From Pseudoflavonifractor sp. MSJ-37 (lineage in GTDB: Bacteria; Bacillota; Clostridia; Oscillospirales; Oscillospiraceae), in assembly GCF_018917965.1 (NCBI RefSeq), contig NZ_JAHLPP010000002.1, forward strand, positions 186,001 through 250,000: a stretch of 64,000 nucleotides of DNA, in the 5' to 3' direction. The notes under the pieces are model-generated. The model was not told the origin of the DNA, made no database searches, and saw nothing but the letters and a program-made list of their open reading frames with translations. The translations under genes and the position numbers were made by a program. This document shows, in pieces, positions 24,945 through 33,046 of this stretch; position 1 is the first letter of the stretch, and each line of letters starts with the position of its first letter.

Positions 24945-25868
24945 ATGCAGATCAAGCAACTGGAGGTATTCGTCCATGTGGCCCGGCTCAAGAGCTTCTC
25001 CAAGGCCGCCGACGCCCTCTATCTGACCCAGCCCACCATCAGCGCCCACATCAGCTCGCTGGAGAACGAGCTGGGCACCAAGCTGGTCATCCGCTCCACC
25101 AAGGAGATCCAGCTCACCACCACCGGAAGCATCCTGCTGGGCTACGCCACCCAGATCCTGGGTCTGTGCGAACGGGCGGAGCAGGAGGTCAAGACCGCCT
25201 CCTCCGACATCCAAGGCGCCCTGTCCGTGGCGGCCTCCACGGTGCCCTCCCAGTACCTCCTGCCCCGGATCCTGCCCTCCCTGCGGAAGCGGTATCCCAA
25301 GGTGTTCTTCCAGATCTATCAGGGGGACACCAATCAGGTCGCCCAGCGGGTGTTCGAGAACGGCGCGGAGCTTGGCATCATCGGCTCTCCGGTGCAGAAG
25401 GCAGGCTGTGTCTGCACGCCCTTTTTCTCCGAGCGCATGGTGATCGCGACCCCCAACACGCAGGAATATCAGGAGCTGGATGGCGTCATGACCACCCAGG
25501 CGCTCCGCTCCAGTCCCTTCCTCGTCCGGGAACCCGGCTCCGGCACCCGCCGCCGGGGAGAGGAATTCCTGCGCGGCATCGGCATCGACCCCCGGGATCT
25601 GGTCCTGGCCGCTCAGCTCCAGAGCACAGAGAGCATCCTCCAGGGCGTGAAGAACGGCCTGGGCATCGCCATCGTCTCCGGTCTGGCCGCCGTCGACTAC
25701 ACCGAGATGGGCAAGATCCTGACCTTCGACTTCGACAGTCCGCTCCTGACCCGGCAGTTCTATCTGATCCACCACCGGACCCGCCCCCATTCTCCCGCCG
25801 CCACCATGCTCCTCCAGGAGCTGCCCCAGTTCTTCCACGATGGCGCGCTCCAGACGGAGCAGGCATGA
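24945..25868 (+). CDS. LysR-family regulator, selenium-metabolism-associated type
   Basis: 307 residues, full LysR length. Seen: N-terminal winged helix-turn-helix (MQIKQLEVFVHVARLKSFSK, AADALYLTQPTISAHISSLE) and a periplasmic-binding-like effector domain (YPKVFFQIYQGDTNQVAQRV, GIIGSPVQKAGCVCTPFFSE, LVREPGSGTRRRGEEFLR). It matches the group of LysR regulators found next to selD and other selenium genes in Clostridia. LysR genes usually control the divergent neighbour, here selD. The effector is unknown; CVC (Cys-x-Cys) in the effector domain could sense selenium or sulfur, which is inference. Confidence 0.9.
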   Translation: MQIKQLEVFVHVARLKSFSKAADALYLTQPTISAHISSLENELGTKLVIRSTKEIQLTTTGSILLGYATQILGLCERAEQEVKTASSDIQGALSVAASTVPSQYLLPRILPSLRKRYPKVFFQIYQGDTNQVAQRVFENGAELGIIGSPVQKAGCVCTPFFSERMVIATPNTQEYQELDGVMTTQALRSSPFLVREPGSGTRRRGEEFLRGIGIDPRDLVLAAQLQSTESILQGVKNGLGIAIVSGLAAVDYTEMGKILTFDFDSPLLTRQFYLIHHRTRPHSPAATMLLQELPQFFHDGALQTEQA

Positions 25869-25893
25869 CGGGCCTCCATCCCATACATATCGA

Positions 25894-26053
25894 GCACTCG
25901 CTGTGCTCGCACACTAGCGGCCTGAGAAGAGTTTTTTCTGAGGCACATGTCCTCAGAAAAAACGTCTTACATCTGATCCCGTCACCCGCGGGTGACGGAA
26001 CTCTGCGAGGCTCTTACATCGCTCAACGTGAGGAATGACTCTTTTGACAGTCT
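25894..26053 (+). repeat. Dispersed palindromic repeat A, copy 1 (inverted orientation)
   Basis: About 160 bp between the LysR stop and its terminator. Contains CACTCGCTGTGCTCGCACACTA, the hairpin TTTTTTCTGAGG...CCTCAGAAAAAA, and GTCACCCGCGGGTGAC, and ends TTTTGACAGTCTGG. Its reverse complement matches copies at 49600 and 51909 over the full length. Non-coding. Confidence 0.9.
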
Positions 26054-26055
26054 GG

Positions 26056-26085
26056 AGCCCCCGCTCTGCGAGCGGGGGCTTTCTC
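26056..26085 (+). terminator. Terminator downstream of repeat A copy 1
   Basis: 10-bp stem AGCCCCCGCT / AGCGGGGGCT with a 5-nt loop and TTTCTC. Joined directly to the GACAGTCTG end of the repeat. Confidence 0.8.
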
Positions 26086-26092
26086 ATGCCTC

Positions 26093-26143
26093 TTGACAAA
26101 ACATTTGTTCGATGATAAGATGCAAATAATCGAACGATAGTTC
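26093..26143 (+). promoter_or_regulatory. Promoter with two LexA (SOS) boxes ahead of the radical-SAM operon
   Basis: Perfect -35 TTGACA (26093-26098), 17 bp, -10 TAAGAT (26116-26121). A near-consensus LexA box AAACATTTGTTC fills the spacer (26099-26110), and a second, perfect GAAC-N4-GTTC box (GAACGATAGTTC, 26132-26143) lies just after the start site. Bound repressor would block both polymerase binding and escape. Confidence 0.8.
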
Positions 26144-26165
26144 TATCTCAAAGGGGATGGTCTCT

Positions 26166-27437
26166 TTGGAGCTCATGGATAAGCTGACGATCCTGGCGGA
26201 CGCGGCCAAATATGACGCCGCCTGTACCTCCAGCGGGCTGGACCGGGGGCGCCGCCGGAGCGGGATCGGGTCCACCATGGCGGCGGGGTGCTGCCACTCC
26301 TTCTCCGCGGACGGACGGTGCATCTCTCTGCTGAAGGTCCTGATGACCAATCTGTGCGTCTACGACTGCCAGTACTGCGTGAACCGCCGCTCCAACGACC
26401 TGCCCCGTGCGGCCTTCCACCCCCGGGAGCTGTGTGAACTGACCATAGGCTTTTACCGGCGGAACTACATCGAGGGCCTGTTCCTGTCCTCCGCCGTCCT
26501 GCGGGACCCGGACTACACCACCGAGCGGATGATCGAGACCCTGTCCCTCCTGCGGCGGGACTACGGCTTCGGCGGCTACATCCACGCCAAGGCGATCCCC
26601 GGGGCGGACCCGCTCCTGACCCACCGGCTGGGGCTCCTGGCTGACCGCCTCAGCGTCAACATCGAGCTGCCCTCTGAGCAGAGCCTGGCCCTTTTGGCCC
26701 CAGACAAGGGGAGGCGGGCCATCCTGGCCCCCATGGGCCAGATCCGGGACTCCATCGCCGCCTCCGGGCGGGAGCTGGCCCGCTCCCGCTTTGCGCCCCG
26801 CTTCGCCCCAGCAGGGCAGTCCACCCAGATGATCGTAGGGGCCACACCGGAGGACGACCGGCACATCCTGGCCCTGGCCCAGAGCCTCTACGACCGCTAT
26901 CAGCTCAAGCGGGTGTTCTTCTCCGCCTATATGCCCGTGTCGAACAGCCGGCTCCTGCCCTCGCCGGCGGAGTTCCGACCGCCCCTCCTGCGGGAGCACC
27001 GGCTCTATCAGGCGGACTGGCTCCTGCGCTTCTATCACTTCCGGGCGGAGGAGCTCCTGTCCGAGGACGCCCCCGATCTGGACCCTCGGGTGGACCCCAA
27101 ATGCGGCTGGGCCTTGCGGCACATGGAGCGCTTCCCGGTGGAGGTCCGCACCGCCGACTATGAGGACCTCCTGCGGGTACCGGGGATCGGCGTGACCAGC
27201 GCCCGGCGGATCCTGACGGCCCGGCGGGTGGGCGGACTCACCTTCCTGGGCCTGAAGACGCTGGGTGTGGTCCTCAAGCGGGCCCAGTACTTCATCACCT
27301 GCGGCGGGCGGATGCTGGAGGGCCTCCGTGTGCGGCCCGACCGGATCCCGGGCCATCTGGCGGCACTGGAGCGGCCCGGTCTGGAGGCCGTCCCGGAGCA
27401 GATCTCCCTGTTCCCGCCTCTGGGGCAGGAGGCATGA
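26166..27437 (+). CDS. Putative DNA modification/repair radical SAM protein
   Basis: 423 residues from TTG 26166; an ATG at 26157 is in frame but touches the AAAGGGG ribosome site, while the TTG lies nine bases from it. Seen: radical-SAM cluster Cys64, Cys68, Cys71 in NLCVYDCQYCVNR, extra N-terminal cysteines (AGCCHSF, GRC), and a C-terminal helix-hairpin-helix VPGIGVTSARRIL, a DNA-binding element. The family pairs with the next gene and with uracil-DNA-glycosylase-like domains; its chemistry on DNA is unproven. Overlaps the partner gene's first possible start by ATGA. Confidence 0.88.
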   Translation: MELMDKLTILADAAKYDAACTSSGLDRGRRRSGIGSTMAAGCCHSFSADGRCISLLKVLMTNLCVYDCQYCVNRRSNDLPRAAFHPRELCELTIGFYRRNYIEGLFLSSAVLRDPDYTTERMIETLSLLRRDYGFGGYIHAKAIPGADPLLTHRLGLLADRLSVNIELPSEQSLALLAPDKGRRAILAPMGQIRDSIAASGRELARSRFAPRFAPAGQSTQMIVGATPEDDRHILALAQSLYDRYQLKRVFFSAYMPVSNSRLLPSPAEFRPPLLREHRLYQADWLLRFYHFRAEELLSEDAPDLDPRVDPKCGWALRHMERFPVEVRTADYEDLLRVPGIGVTSARRILTARRVGGLTFLGLKTLGVVLKRAQYFITCGGRMLEGLRVRPDRIPGHLAALERPGLEAVPEQISLFPPLGQEA

Positions 27438-27475
27438 CCATGGATGGACCGGCAGAACGTGAGCGGAGGAGGACC

Positions 27476-28258
27476 ATGCCCTGGACTCAGGTATCCTACA
27501 CCTATGACGGGAGCTTCTCCGGCTTCCTGACCTGCGTCTATGAGAGCTGGCTCCACCGGGAGGCTCCGGCCGCTTTCTCCACGCCGGAGGATCCCCGGGT
27601 CTCCCTGTGGCCGGAGCGGCCGGTGGCGACCGATGAGGCCCATGCCCGCCGGGTCTACCGGTCTCTGGCCCGGAAGATCTCCCCCGCCGCCCGGGAGCTG
27701 GTGGCCCTCGGCTTCCTGACCAGCGCCGAGGACCGGGAGCTCCTGCTGTGGGGGTTCATCTGGTACGGCTATGCCCGGGGGCGGGCGGTGACGCGGGACC
27801 TGACAGACCCCCGGGTGGCGGCACTGGACAAGGCGGTCCGCCATCTGCGGAACGAGGCCCACCTCTATAAAGGCTTCCTCCGGTTCTCCGAGCGGGACGG
27901 GATGCTGGCGGCGGAGATCGAGCCCAAAGACCGGGTGCTCCCCCTCCTGCGGCCCCACTTCTGCGCCCGCTATCCGGAGGAGGACTTCGCGATCTGGGAC
28001 AAGACCCACCAAGAGGTCCTGCTCCACCGGTCCGGGGACTGGCGGATCCTGCCGGCGGAGGAGGTCCGGCTGGGCACCGCCGGGGAAGCGGAGGAGGGCT
28101 TCCGGGCCCTGTGGCGGCGGTTCTACCAGACGATCGCGATCCCCGGCCGGGAGAACGAGGCCTGCCGCCGGAGCCATATGCCCAAGCGCTATCGGAACAC
28201 GATGACCGAGTTCCAGAGCGCTCCCGCCGCCGTGCCGGCCATGGGGCCCAAAGGGTGA
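27476..28258 (+). CDS. TIGR03915-type putative DNA repair/metabolism protein
   Basis: 260 residues from ATG 27476, which has GGAGGAGG in front; ATG 27434, overlapping the previous stop, would add 14 charged residues. Seen: the family start VSYTYDGSFSGFLTCVYESW, LVALGFLTSAEDRELLLWGF, HLRNEAHLYKGFLRFSE, HFCARYPEEDFAIWDKTHQ and the C-terminal RRFYQTIAIPGRENEACRRSHMPKRY. In other genomes the same domain is fused to a uracil-DNA glycosylase fold and always travels with the radical-SAM partner. The reaction is unknown. Second gene of the LexA-box operon. Confidence 0.85.
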   Translation: MPWTQVSYTYDGSFSGFLTCVYESWLHREAPAAFSTPEDPRVSLWPERPVATDEAHARRVYRSLARKISPAARELVALGFLTSAEDRELLLWGFIWYGYARGRAVTRDLTDPRVAALDKAVRHLRNEAHLYKGFLRFSERDGMLAAEIEPKDRVLPLLRPHFCARYPEEDFAIWDKTHQEVLLHRSGDWRILPAEEVRLGTAGEAEEGFRALWRRFYQTIAIPGRENEACRRSHMPKRYRNTMTEFQSAPAAVPAMGPKG

Positions 28259-28274
28259 GGACTGACTGGACAGG

Positions 28275-28324
28275 CCAAAGGGACGGTCCTTTTGGTCATC
28301 GATGACCAGGGACCGTCCCTTTGG
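28275..28324 (+). terminator. Terminator-like hairpin after the DNA-repair operon
   Basis: 15-bp stem CCAAAGGGACGGTCC / GGGACCGTCCCTTTGG with a central palindrome TCATCGATGA and TCTTGT after it. Long and strong but with a weak T-run. The remaining gap to 28412 shows nothing else. Confidence 0.7.
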
Positions 28325-28412
28325 TCTTGTCATGCCGTCGGAGCAGCACCCTGATCCGTCTCTTCCAAACGGGGCGTCAAGGGCACTGCCTCTGCGGGAT
28401 CGGGCCCTCCGT

Positions 28413-29219
28413 TCAGATCACCGGATGCTCCTTCCCGTCGAAATCCCGGTCGAACCAGGCCGACAGGCTCCCCTCGCCGGCGGCGAAGGCCTGGAATTCC
28501 AGCAGATGCTCCGCCGCCGGGGCCACGGCCCGCTGGAGCAGAGCCGTCAGGTCCCGGCAGACGGCCGTGTGCTCTTCCGGCGGCTCCCGCCGCAGGATCA
28601 CGCCCCGCAGGTCCCGGCAGGGGGGCAGGCCCCGCAGGACCTTATCCGTCATCCAGCCCAAAAGCTCCTCCCGCCGCTTGGCGAACAGCAGGGTATCCGT
28701 CCGCATGGCGGCGTAACCCTGCCGGAGCTGGGCCGGGCCCGCCTTCCGGTAGGTGAGAGCCGCCGCCCGGAACACCGCCCCATCCTGGATCTTGGGCAGA
28801 TAGGCCTGTCCCTGAGTCCAGAGGCCCCGCTCCTCCATGAGCTTCCGGTCCAGCTCGGCTTCCATCGCCAGATGGCCCAGATGGCCGTCCGCCATCCGGG
28901 CGTCCACATAAGGGTGACAGGCCGCGTCCAGCGCGAAGTGGCACAGGAATCCGGCGGCATAGCTCCCCGCCAGAGGGACCCGCTCCCGGACAGGACCGGC
29001 CAGCCGCCGGAACACCGGCCGGACGCTCTCCTTGTGCATCCGCATCCCCTCCAGCCGGGCGGGGAAAGGGAGGGCCGGCCAGTAGAAGAACAGGGGGTCC
29101 GGCCCCAGACACCCCAGGTTGAAGGCCTCCCGCTCCGCCCGGAGGGGACGGGCCGTCTCCTCCGGCAGAGCCGCCAAGACCTTCGCGCCAAAGACCAGAT
29201 GAGCGAAATAGTTGGGCAT
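28413..29219 (-). CDS. Zinc-dependent phospholipase C family protein
   Basis: 268 residues. Seen: start MPNYFAHLVFGAKVL, GCLGPDPLFFYW, FLCHFALDAACHPYVDARM with metal-ligand-type His and Asp, and EAELDRKLMEERG. The alpha-helical zinc-PLC fold uses such His/Asp/Glu ligands; there is no signal peptide, so this member acts in the cytoplasm and is unlikely to be a toxin-type phospholipase. Substrate unknown. Single gene between two converging/diverging units. Confidence 0.8.
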   Translation of the reverse strand: MPNYFAHLVFGAKVLAALPEETARPLRAEREAFNLGCLGPDPLFFYWPALPFPARLEGMRMHKESVRPVFRRLAGPVRERVPLAGSYAAGFLCHFALDAACHPYVDARMADGHLGHLAMEAELDRKLMEERGLWTQGQAYLPKIQDGAVFRAAALTYRKAGPAQLRQGYAAMRTDTLLFAKRREELLGWMTDKVLRGLPPCRDLRGVILRREPPEEHTAVCRDLTALLQRAVAPAAEHLLEFQAFAAGEGSLSAWFDRDFDGKEHPVI

Positions 29220-29249
29220 AAGGCGTCTCTTCTTTCGTAACAGGATATT

Positions 29250-29296
29250 CGGGAAAAAGACAGCAGACCCGGGCGGCGGTGCCGTCCGGGTCTGTT
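29250..29296 (-). terminator. Terminator after livF
   Basis: 9-bp stem CAGACCCGG / CCGGGTCTG followed on the reverse strand by CTGTCTTTTTCCC. Confidence 0.8.
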
Positions 29297-29319
29297 CTAT
29301 GGTTCGGGCAGGAGGCGCT

Positions 29320-30021
29320 TCAGCCGCCCAGGTAGGCTTTCTTGACGGCCTCGTTCTCCAGCAGCTCTTCGCCGGTGCCGGTGGCCACGATCTTGCCGGT
29401 CTCCAGCACATAGCCCCGGTGGGCGATGGACAGGGCCATCTGGGCGTTCTGCTCCACCAGCAGGATGGTGGTGCCCGCCTTGTTCAGCTCCTGGATGATG
29501 TCGAAGATCTGCTCCACCAGGATGGGGGCCAGGCCCATGGAGGGCTCGTCCAGCATCAGCAGGCGGGGCTTGGACATCATGGCGCGGCCCATGGCCAGCA
29601 TCTGCTGTTCGCCGCCGGACAGGGTGCCGGCCACCTGCTTGCGCCGCTCCTTCAGGCGGGGGAAGCGCTGATAGATGTCGGCGATGCTGTCGGCGATCTC
29701 GCCGTTGGGGCGGGTATAGGCGCCCATCTCCAGGTTCTCCTCCACGCTCATCTGGAGGAACACCCGGCGTCCCTCAGGGACATGGGCCAGGCCCAGGGAG
29801 ACCACCTTGTGGGGCGGGATGCCCGCCAGGCTCTTGCCCATGAACTCGATGGAACCGGTGTGGGACCGGAGCAGACCGGAGATGGTCTGCAATGTGGTGG
29901 ACTTGCCCGCGCCGTTGGCGCCGATCAGGGTCACGATCTCACCGTCGTTGACCTCGAAGGACACGTCCTTGATGGCGTGGATGGCGCCATAGTAGACATT
30001 GATGTGTTCGACCTTCAGCAT
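29320..30021 (-). CDS. livF: Branched-chain amino-acid ABC transporter ATPase LivF
   Basis: 233 residues. One of two ATPases of the Leu/Ile/Val-type importer. Seen: Walker A GANGAGKST, VPEGRRVFLQMSVEENLEMGAY (LivF-typical), LSGGEQQ, and Walker B LLMLDEPSMGLAP. Last gene of livK-livH-livM-livG-livF, 4 bp after livG. Confidence 0.95.
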   Translation of the reverse strand: MLKVEHINVYYGAIHAIKDVSFEVNDGEIVTLIGANGAGKSTTLQTISGLLRSHTGSIEFMGKSLAGIPPHKVVSLGLAHVPEGRRVFLQMSVEENLEMGAYTRPNGEIADSIADIYQRFPRLKERRKQVAGTLSGGEQQMLAMGRAMMSKPRLLMLDEPSMGLAPILVEQIFDIIQELNKAGTTILLVEQNAQMALSIAHRGYVLETGKIVATGTGEELLENEAVKKAYLGG

Positions 30022-30025
30022 CGCG

Positions 30026-30883
30026 TCATCCCTCCTTCTTCTGGCTGCCCAGATAGGCCTCGATGACCTTCGGGTCGTTCTGGATCTCCTCCGGGGTGCC
30101 CTTGGCGATGACCTGGCCGAAGTTCAGGACGCAGATGCCCTCGCAGATGCCCATGACCAGGTTCATGTCGTGCTCGATCAGCATGATAGCGATGTGGAAG
30201 GTGTCCCTGATCTTCAGGATGTTCTCCATCAGGTCAGCGGTCTCGGAGGGGTTCATGCCGGCGGCCGGCTCGTCCAGCAGCAGGAGGCTGGGGTTGGTGG
30301 CCAGAGCGCGGACGATCTCCAGACGGCGCTGGGCGCCGTAGGGCAGGCTGCCCGCTTGATGGTCCGCCATATCCTCCATATCGAAGATGTGGAGGAGCTC
30401 CATGGCGCTCTCGTGGGCCAGCTTCTCCTTCTTCCAGTAGCCGGGCAGGCGGAAGATGCCGCTCCACATGGGGTAGCGGACCTGGTTGTGCAGGCCGATC
30501 TTCACGTTGTCCTCCACGCTCAGCTTGTCGAAGAGGCGGATGTTCTGGAAGGTACGGGCGATGCCCGCCCGGTTGACCTGCACGGTGTTCATGCCGTGGG
30601 TGTCCTTGCCGTCGATCAGGATGGTGCCCCGGGTGGGCTGGTACACCTTGGTCAGCAGATTGAACACGGTGGTCTTGCCCGCGCCGTTGGGGCCGATCAG
30701 GCCGGCGATCTCGGTGCGGCCGATGGCCAGGTTGAAGTCGTTCACGGCGGTCAGACCGCCGAAGTCGATGCCCAGATGACTGCACTCCAGGATGGGGGAC
30801 TTGTCCACGTCCCGCTCCGGCACGATGGAGTGGCTGGGCACGGGGACCATCTTGGTGGCCTCACGTTTTTCCAGTCGGCTCAT
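30026..30883 (-). CDS. livG: Branched-chain amino-acid ABC transporter ATPase LivG
   Basis: 285 residues. Seen: GIDFGGLTAVNDFNLAIG, Walker A GPNGAGKTT, TFQNIRLFDKLSVEDNV (LivG-typical), LPYGAQRRLEIVRALA (signature) and LLLDEPAAGMNPSET. Carries about 25 extra N-terminal residues compared with many LivG proteins (MSRLEKREATKMVPVPSH). Its ATG overlaps the livM stop as ATGA. Confidence 0.95.
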   Translation of the reverse strand: MSRLEKREATKMVPVPSHSIVPERDVDKSPILECSHLGIDFGGLTAVNDFNLAIGRTEIAGLIGPNGAGKTTVFNLLTKVYQPTRGTILIDGKDTHGMNTVQVNRAGIARTFQNIRLFDKLSVEDNVKIGLHNQVRYPMWSGIFRLPGYWKKEKLAHESAMELLHIFDMEDMADHQAGSLPYGAQRRLEIVRALATNPSLLLLDEPAAGMNPSETADLMENILKIRDTFHIAIMLIEHDMNLVMGICEGICVLNFGQVIAKGTPEEIQNDPKVIEAYLGSQKKEG

Positions 30884-31968
30884 TTCGCCGCCCCCTTTCC
30901 GTTCTGCTTGGCCTCCGCCTTCTCACCACCGAACTTCTCCGCGAAGAACTGGCGGATGGCGGCGTTGTTGGTGACGATCATGACCACGATCAGCACCACG
31001 GCGTAGATCAGCATCCGGTAGTCGCCCACGGCGCGGAGCATCTCGGGCAGGACCGTCAGCAGGGCCGCGGCGATGATGGAGCCGCGGATGCTGCCCATGC
31101 CGCCCAGGACCACGAAGACCAGGATCAGGATGGAGGTGTTGAAGTCGAACTTCTTGGCGGCGATTGTGCCGTAGTTCATGGCGTACAGCGCGCCGGCGGC
31201 GCCCGCCAGCACGGCGGAGGTGACGAAGGCCATCAGCTTGTACTTGGTGGCACCGATGCCCACGCTCTCCGCGGCGATGCGGTTGTCCCGCAGGGCCATG
31301 ATGGCCCGGCCAGCCCGGCTGTGGACCAGGTTCAGCACCACCACCAGAGTCAGCAGGACCAGCAGGAAGCCGGCGGTGAAGGTGGCCAGCTTGGCGTAGC
31401 CGGTGGCGCCCATGGGCCCCTTGATGACGGCCACGCCGCCCTCGGCCAGGCCCAGCTTGTCGGCGCTCTCCACGGAGAAGTGGAGGCCCTCGCTGTCCAC
31501 GCCGATGTACAGGCAGTTGATGATGTTCTTGATGATCTCACCGAAGGCCAGAGTCACGATGGCCAGGTAGTCGCCCCGCAGGCGCAGGACGGGCACGCCG
31601 ATGACCACGCCGGCCACACCGGCGAACAGGGCGCCCACGATCATGCACACCAGCAGGCGCGCCGGACCGGAGGGGATCGCGTCGGCCAGGGCCACGGAGG
31701 CCACCACGCCGGTGAAGGCGCCCACGCTCATGAAGCCGGCGTGTCCCAGACTCAGCTCGCCGGAGACGCCGACCACCAGGTTCAGGGACACGGCCATGAC
31801 CACATAGCAGCAGATGGGCACCAGCTGGCCCTGGAGGGAGCTGGACAGTCCGCCGGCCGCTTCCAGGACCTGGACGATGATAAAGGCCGCGATCACGATC
31901 CCATAGGTGATGATGTTGTCCAAAAGCCGCTTGTTCTTGCGGGAAGAGATCTGTTTCATCGCGTCCAC
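30880..31968 (-). CDS. livM: Branched-chain amino-acid ABC transporter permease LivM
   Basis: 362 residues with about nine membrane helices. Seen: VVGVSGELSLGHAGFMSVGAF, LRLRGDYLAIVTLAFGEI (both LivM hallmarks) and ALRDNRIAAESVGIGATKYK, the ATPase-contact loop. Forms the channel with LivH. 2 bp after livH, overlapping livG. Confidence 0.95.
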   Translation of the reverse strand: MDAMKQISSRKNKRLLDNIITYGIVIAAFIIVQVLEAAGGLSSSLQGQLVPICCYVVMAVSLNLVVGVSGELSLGHAGFMSVGAFTGVVASVALADAIPSGPARLLVCMIVGALFAGVAGVVIGVPVLRLRGDYLAIVTLAFGEIIKNIINCLYIGVDSEGLHFSVESADKLGLAEGGVAVIKGPMGATGYAKLATFTAGFLLVLLTLVVVLNLVHSRAGRAIMALRDNRIAAESVGIGATKYKLMAFVTSAVLAGAAGALYAMNYGTIAAKKFDFNTSILILVFVVLGGMGSIRGSIIAAALLTVLPEMLRAVGDYRMLIYAVVLIVVMIVTNNAAIRQFFAEKFGGEKAEAKQNGKGAAK

Positions 31969-31969
31969 C

Positions 31970-32854
31970 TCAAACTTTCTCTCGGATGGTCTTGCCGAGC
32001 AGGCCGCTGGGCTTGACCAGAAGGACCACGATCAGCACGGCGAACACCACCGCGTCGGAGAGCTGAGTGGAGATATAGGCCTTGCCGAAGATCTCGATCA
32101 CGCCCAGCAGGATGCCGCCCACCAGGGCGCCGGGGATGGAGCCGATGCCGCCGAACACGGCGGCGGTGAAGGCCTTGATGCCGGGCATGGAGCCGGTGGT
32201 GGGCATCAGGGTGGGATAGGCGGAGCAGAGCAGGACGCCGGCGATGGCCGCCAGCGCGGAGCCGATGGCGAAGGTCATGGAGATCGTGAAGTCCACGTCG
32301 ATGCCCATGAGCTGGGCCGCGCCCTTGTCCTCCGAGCAGGCCCGCATGGCCTTGCCCATCTTGGTATTGCCGGTGAAAGCGGTCAGGGCGACCATGATGA
32401 CCACACAGGCCAGCACCGTCACCAGCGTCGCATAGGAGATGGTCAGCTTGCCGCCGGCCAGCGACAGGCTACCGGAGGGGACCACAGAGCGGAAGGATTT
32501 CGGATCGGAGCCCCACAGCTTCAGGGCCGCATTCTGGAGGAAATAGCTCACGCCGATGGCGGTGATCAGGACCGCCAGAGAGGGGGCCTGCCGCAGAGGC
32601 TTATAGGCCAGCCGCTCGATCACCACGCCCAGGATCGTACATACCACCATGGCCAGCACTACGCCCGCCACCGGGGGGAGCCCATAGCTGCCCGTGGCGA
32701 AGAAGCACACATAGGCGCCCACCATGATCACGTCGCCGTGGGCGAAGTTCAGCATCTTGGCGATGCCGTAGACCATGGTGTAGCCCAGGGCGATGATGGC
32801 GTAGATGCTCCCCAGACTGATGCCGTTGATCAGATTATTGAGGACAGAGATCAT
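31970..32854 (-). CDS. livH: Branched-chain amino-acid ABC transporter permease LivH
   Basis: 294 residues with about eight membrane helices. Seen: NLINGISLGSIYAIIALGYT at the start, MLNFAHGDVIMVGAY, and ACSEDKGAAQLMGIDVDFTI, the coupling loop. A hairpin in the 192-bp gap after livK probably sets its lower expression relative to the binding protein. Confidence 0.95.
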   Translation of the reverse strand: MISVLNNLINGISLGSIYAIIALGYTMVYGIAKMLNFAHGDVIMVGAYVCFFATGSYGLPPVAGVVLAMVVCTILGVVIERLAYKPLRQAPSLAVLITAIGVSYFLQNAALKLWGSDPKSFRSVVPSGSLSLAGGKLTISYATLVTVLACVVIMVALTAFTGNTKMGKAMRACSEDKGAAQLMGIDVDFTISMTFAIGSALAAIAGVLLCSAYPTLMPTTGSMPGIKAFTAAVFGGIGSIPGALVGGILLGVIEIFGKAYISTQLSDAVVFAVLIVVLLVKPSGLLGKTIREKV

Positions 32855-32966
32855 ACGTTACACCTCACACACATTCGTCATACGTTCATTTCCTTACCGG
32901 GGGGAAAATGCCGCGGCGCCGGGGATGTCTCCACGGCGCTTTCCTCCCGATAAGTGCGGATAGTGG

Positions 32967-33000
32967 GAAAAGAGGGCCGCCGAGCCTCTCGGCGGCCCTC
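32967..33000 (-). terminator. Attenuating hairpin between livK and livH
   Basis: 13-bp stem GAGGGCCGCCGAG / CTCGGCGGCCCTC followed on the reverse strand by TTTTCCC. Partial read-through must supply livHMGF. Confidence 0.82.
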
Positions 33001-33046
33001 CCTTGTCACTTGGGAATGGATCTGGAACTTGGTCAGACGGGAAGGA

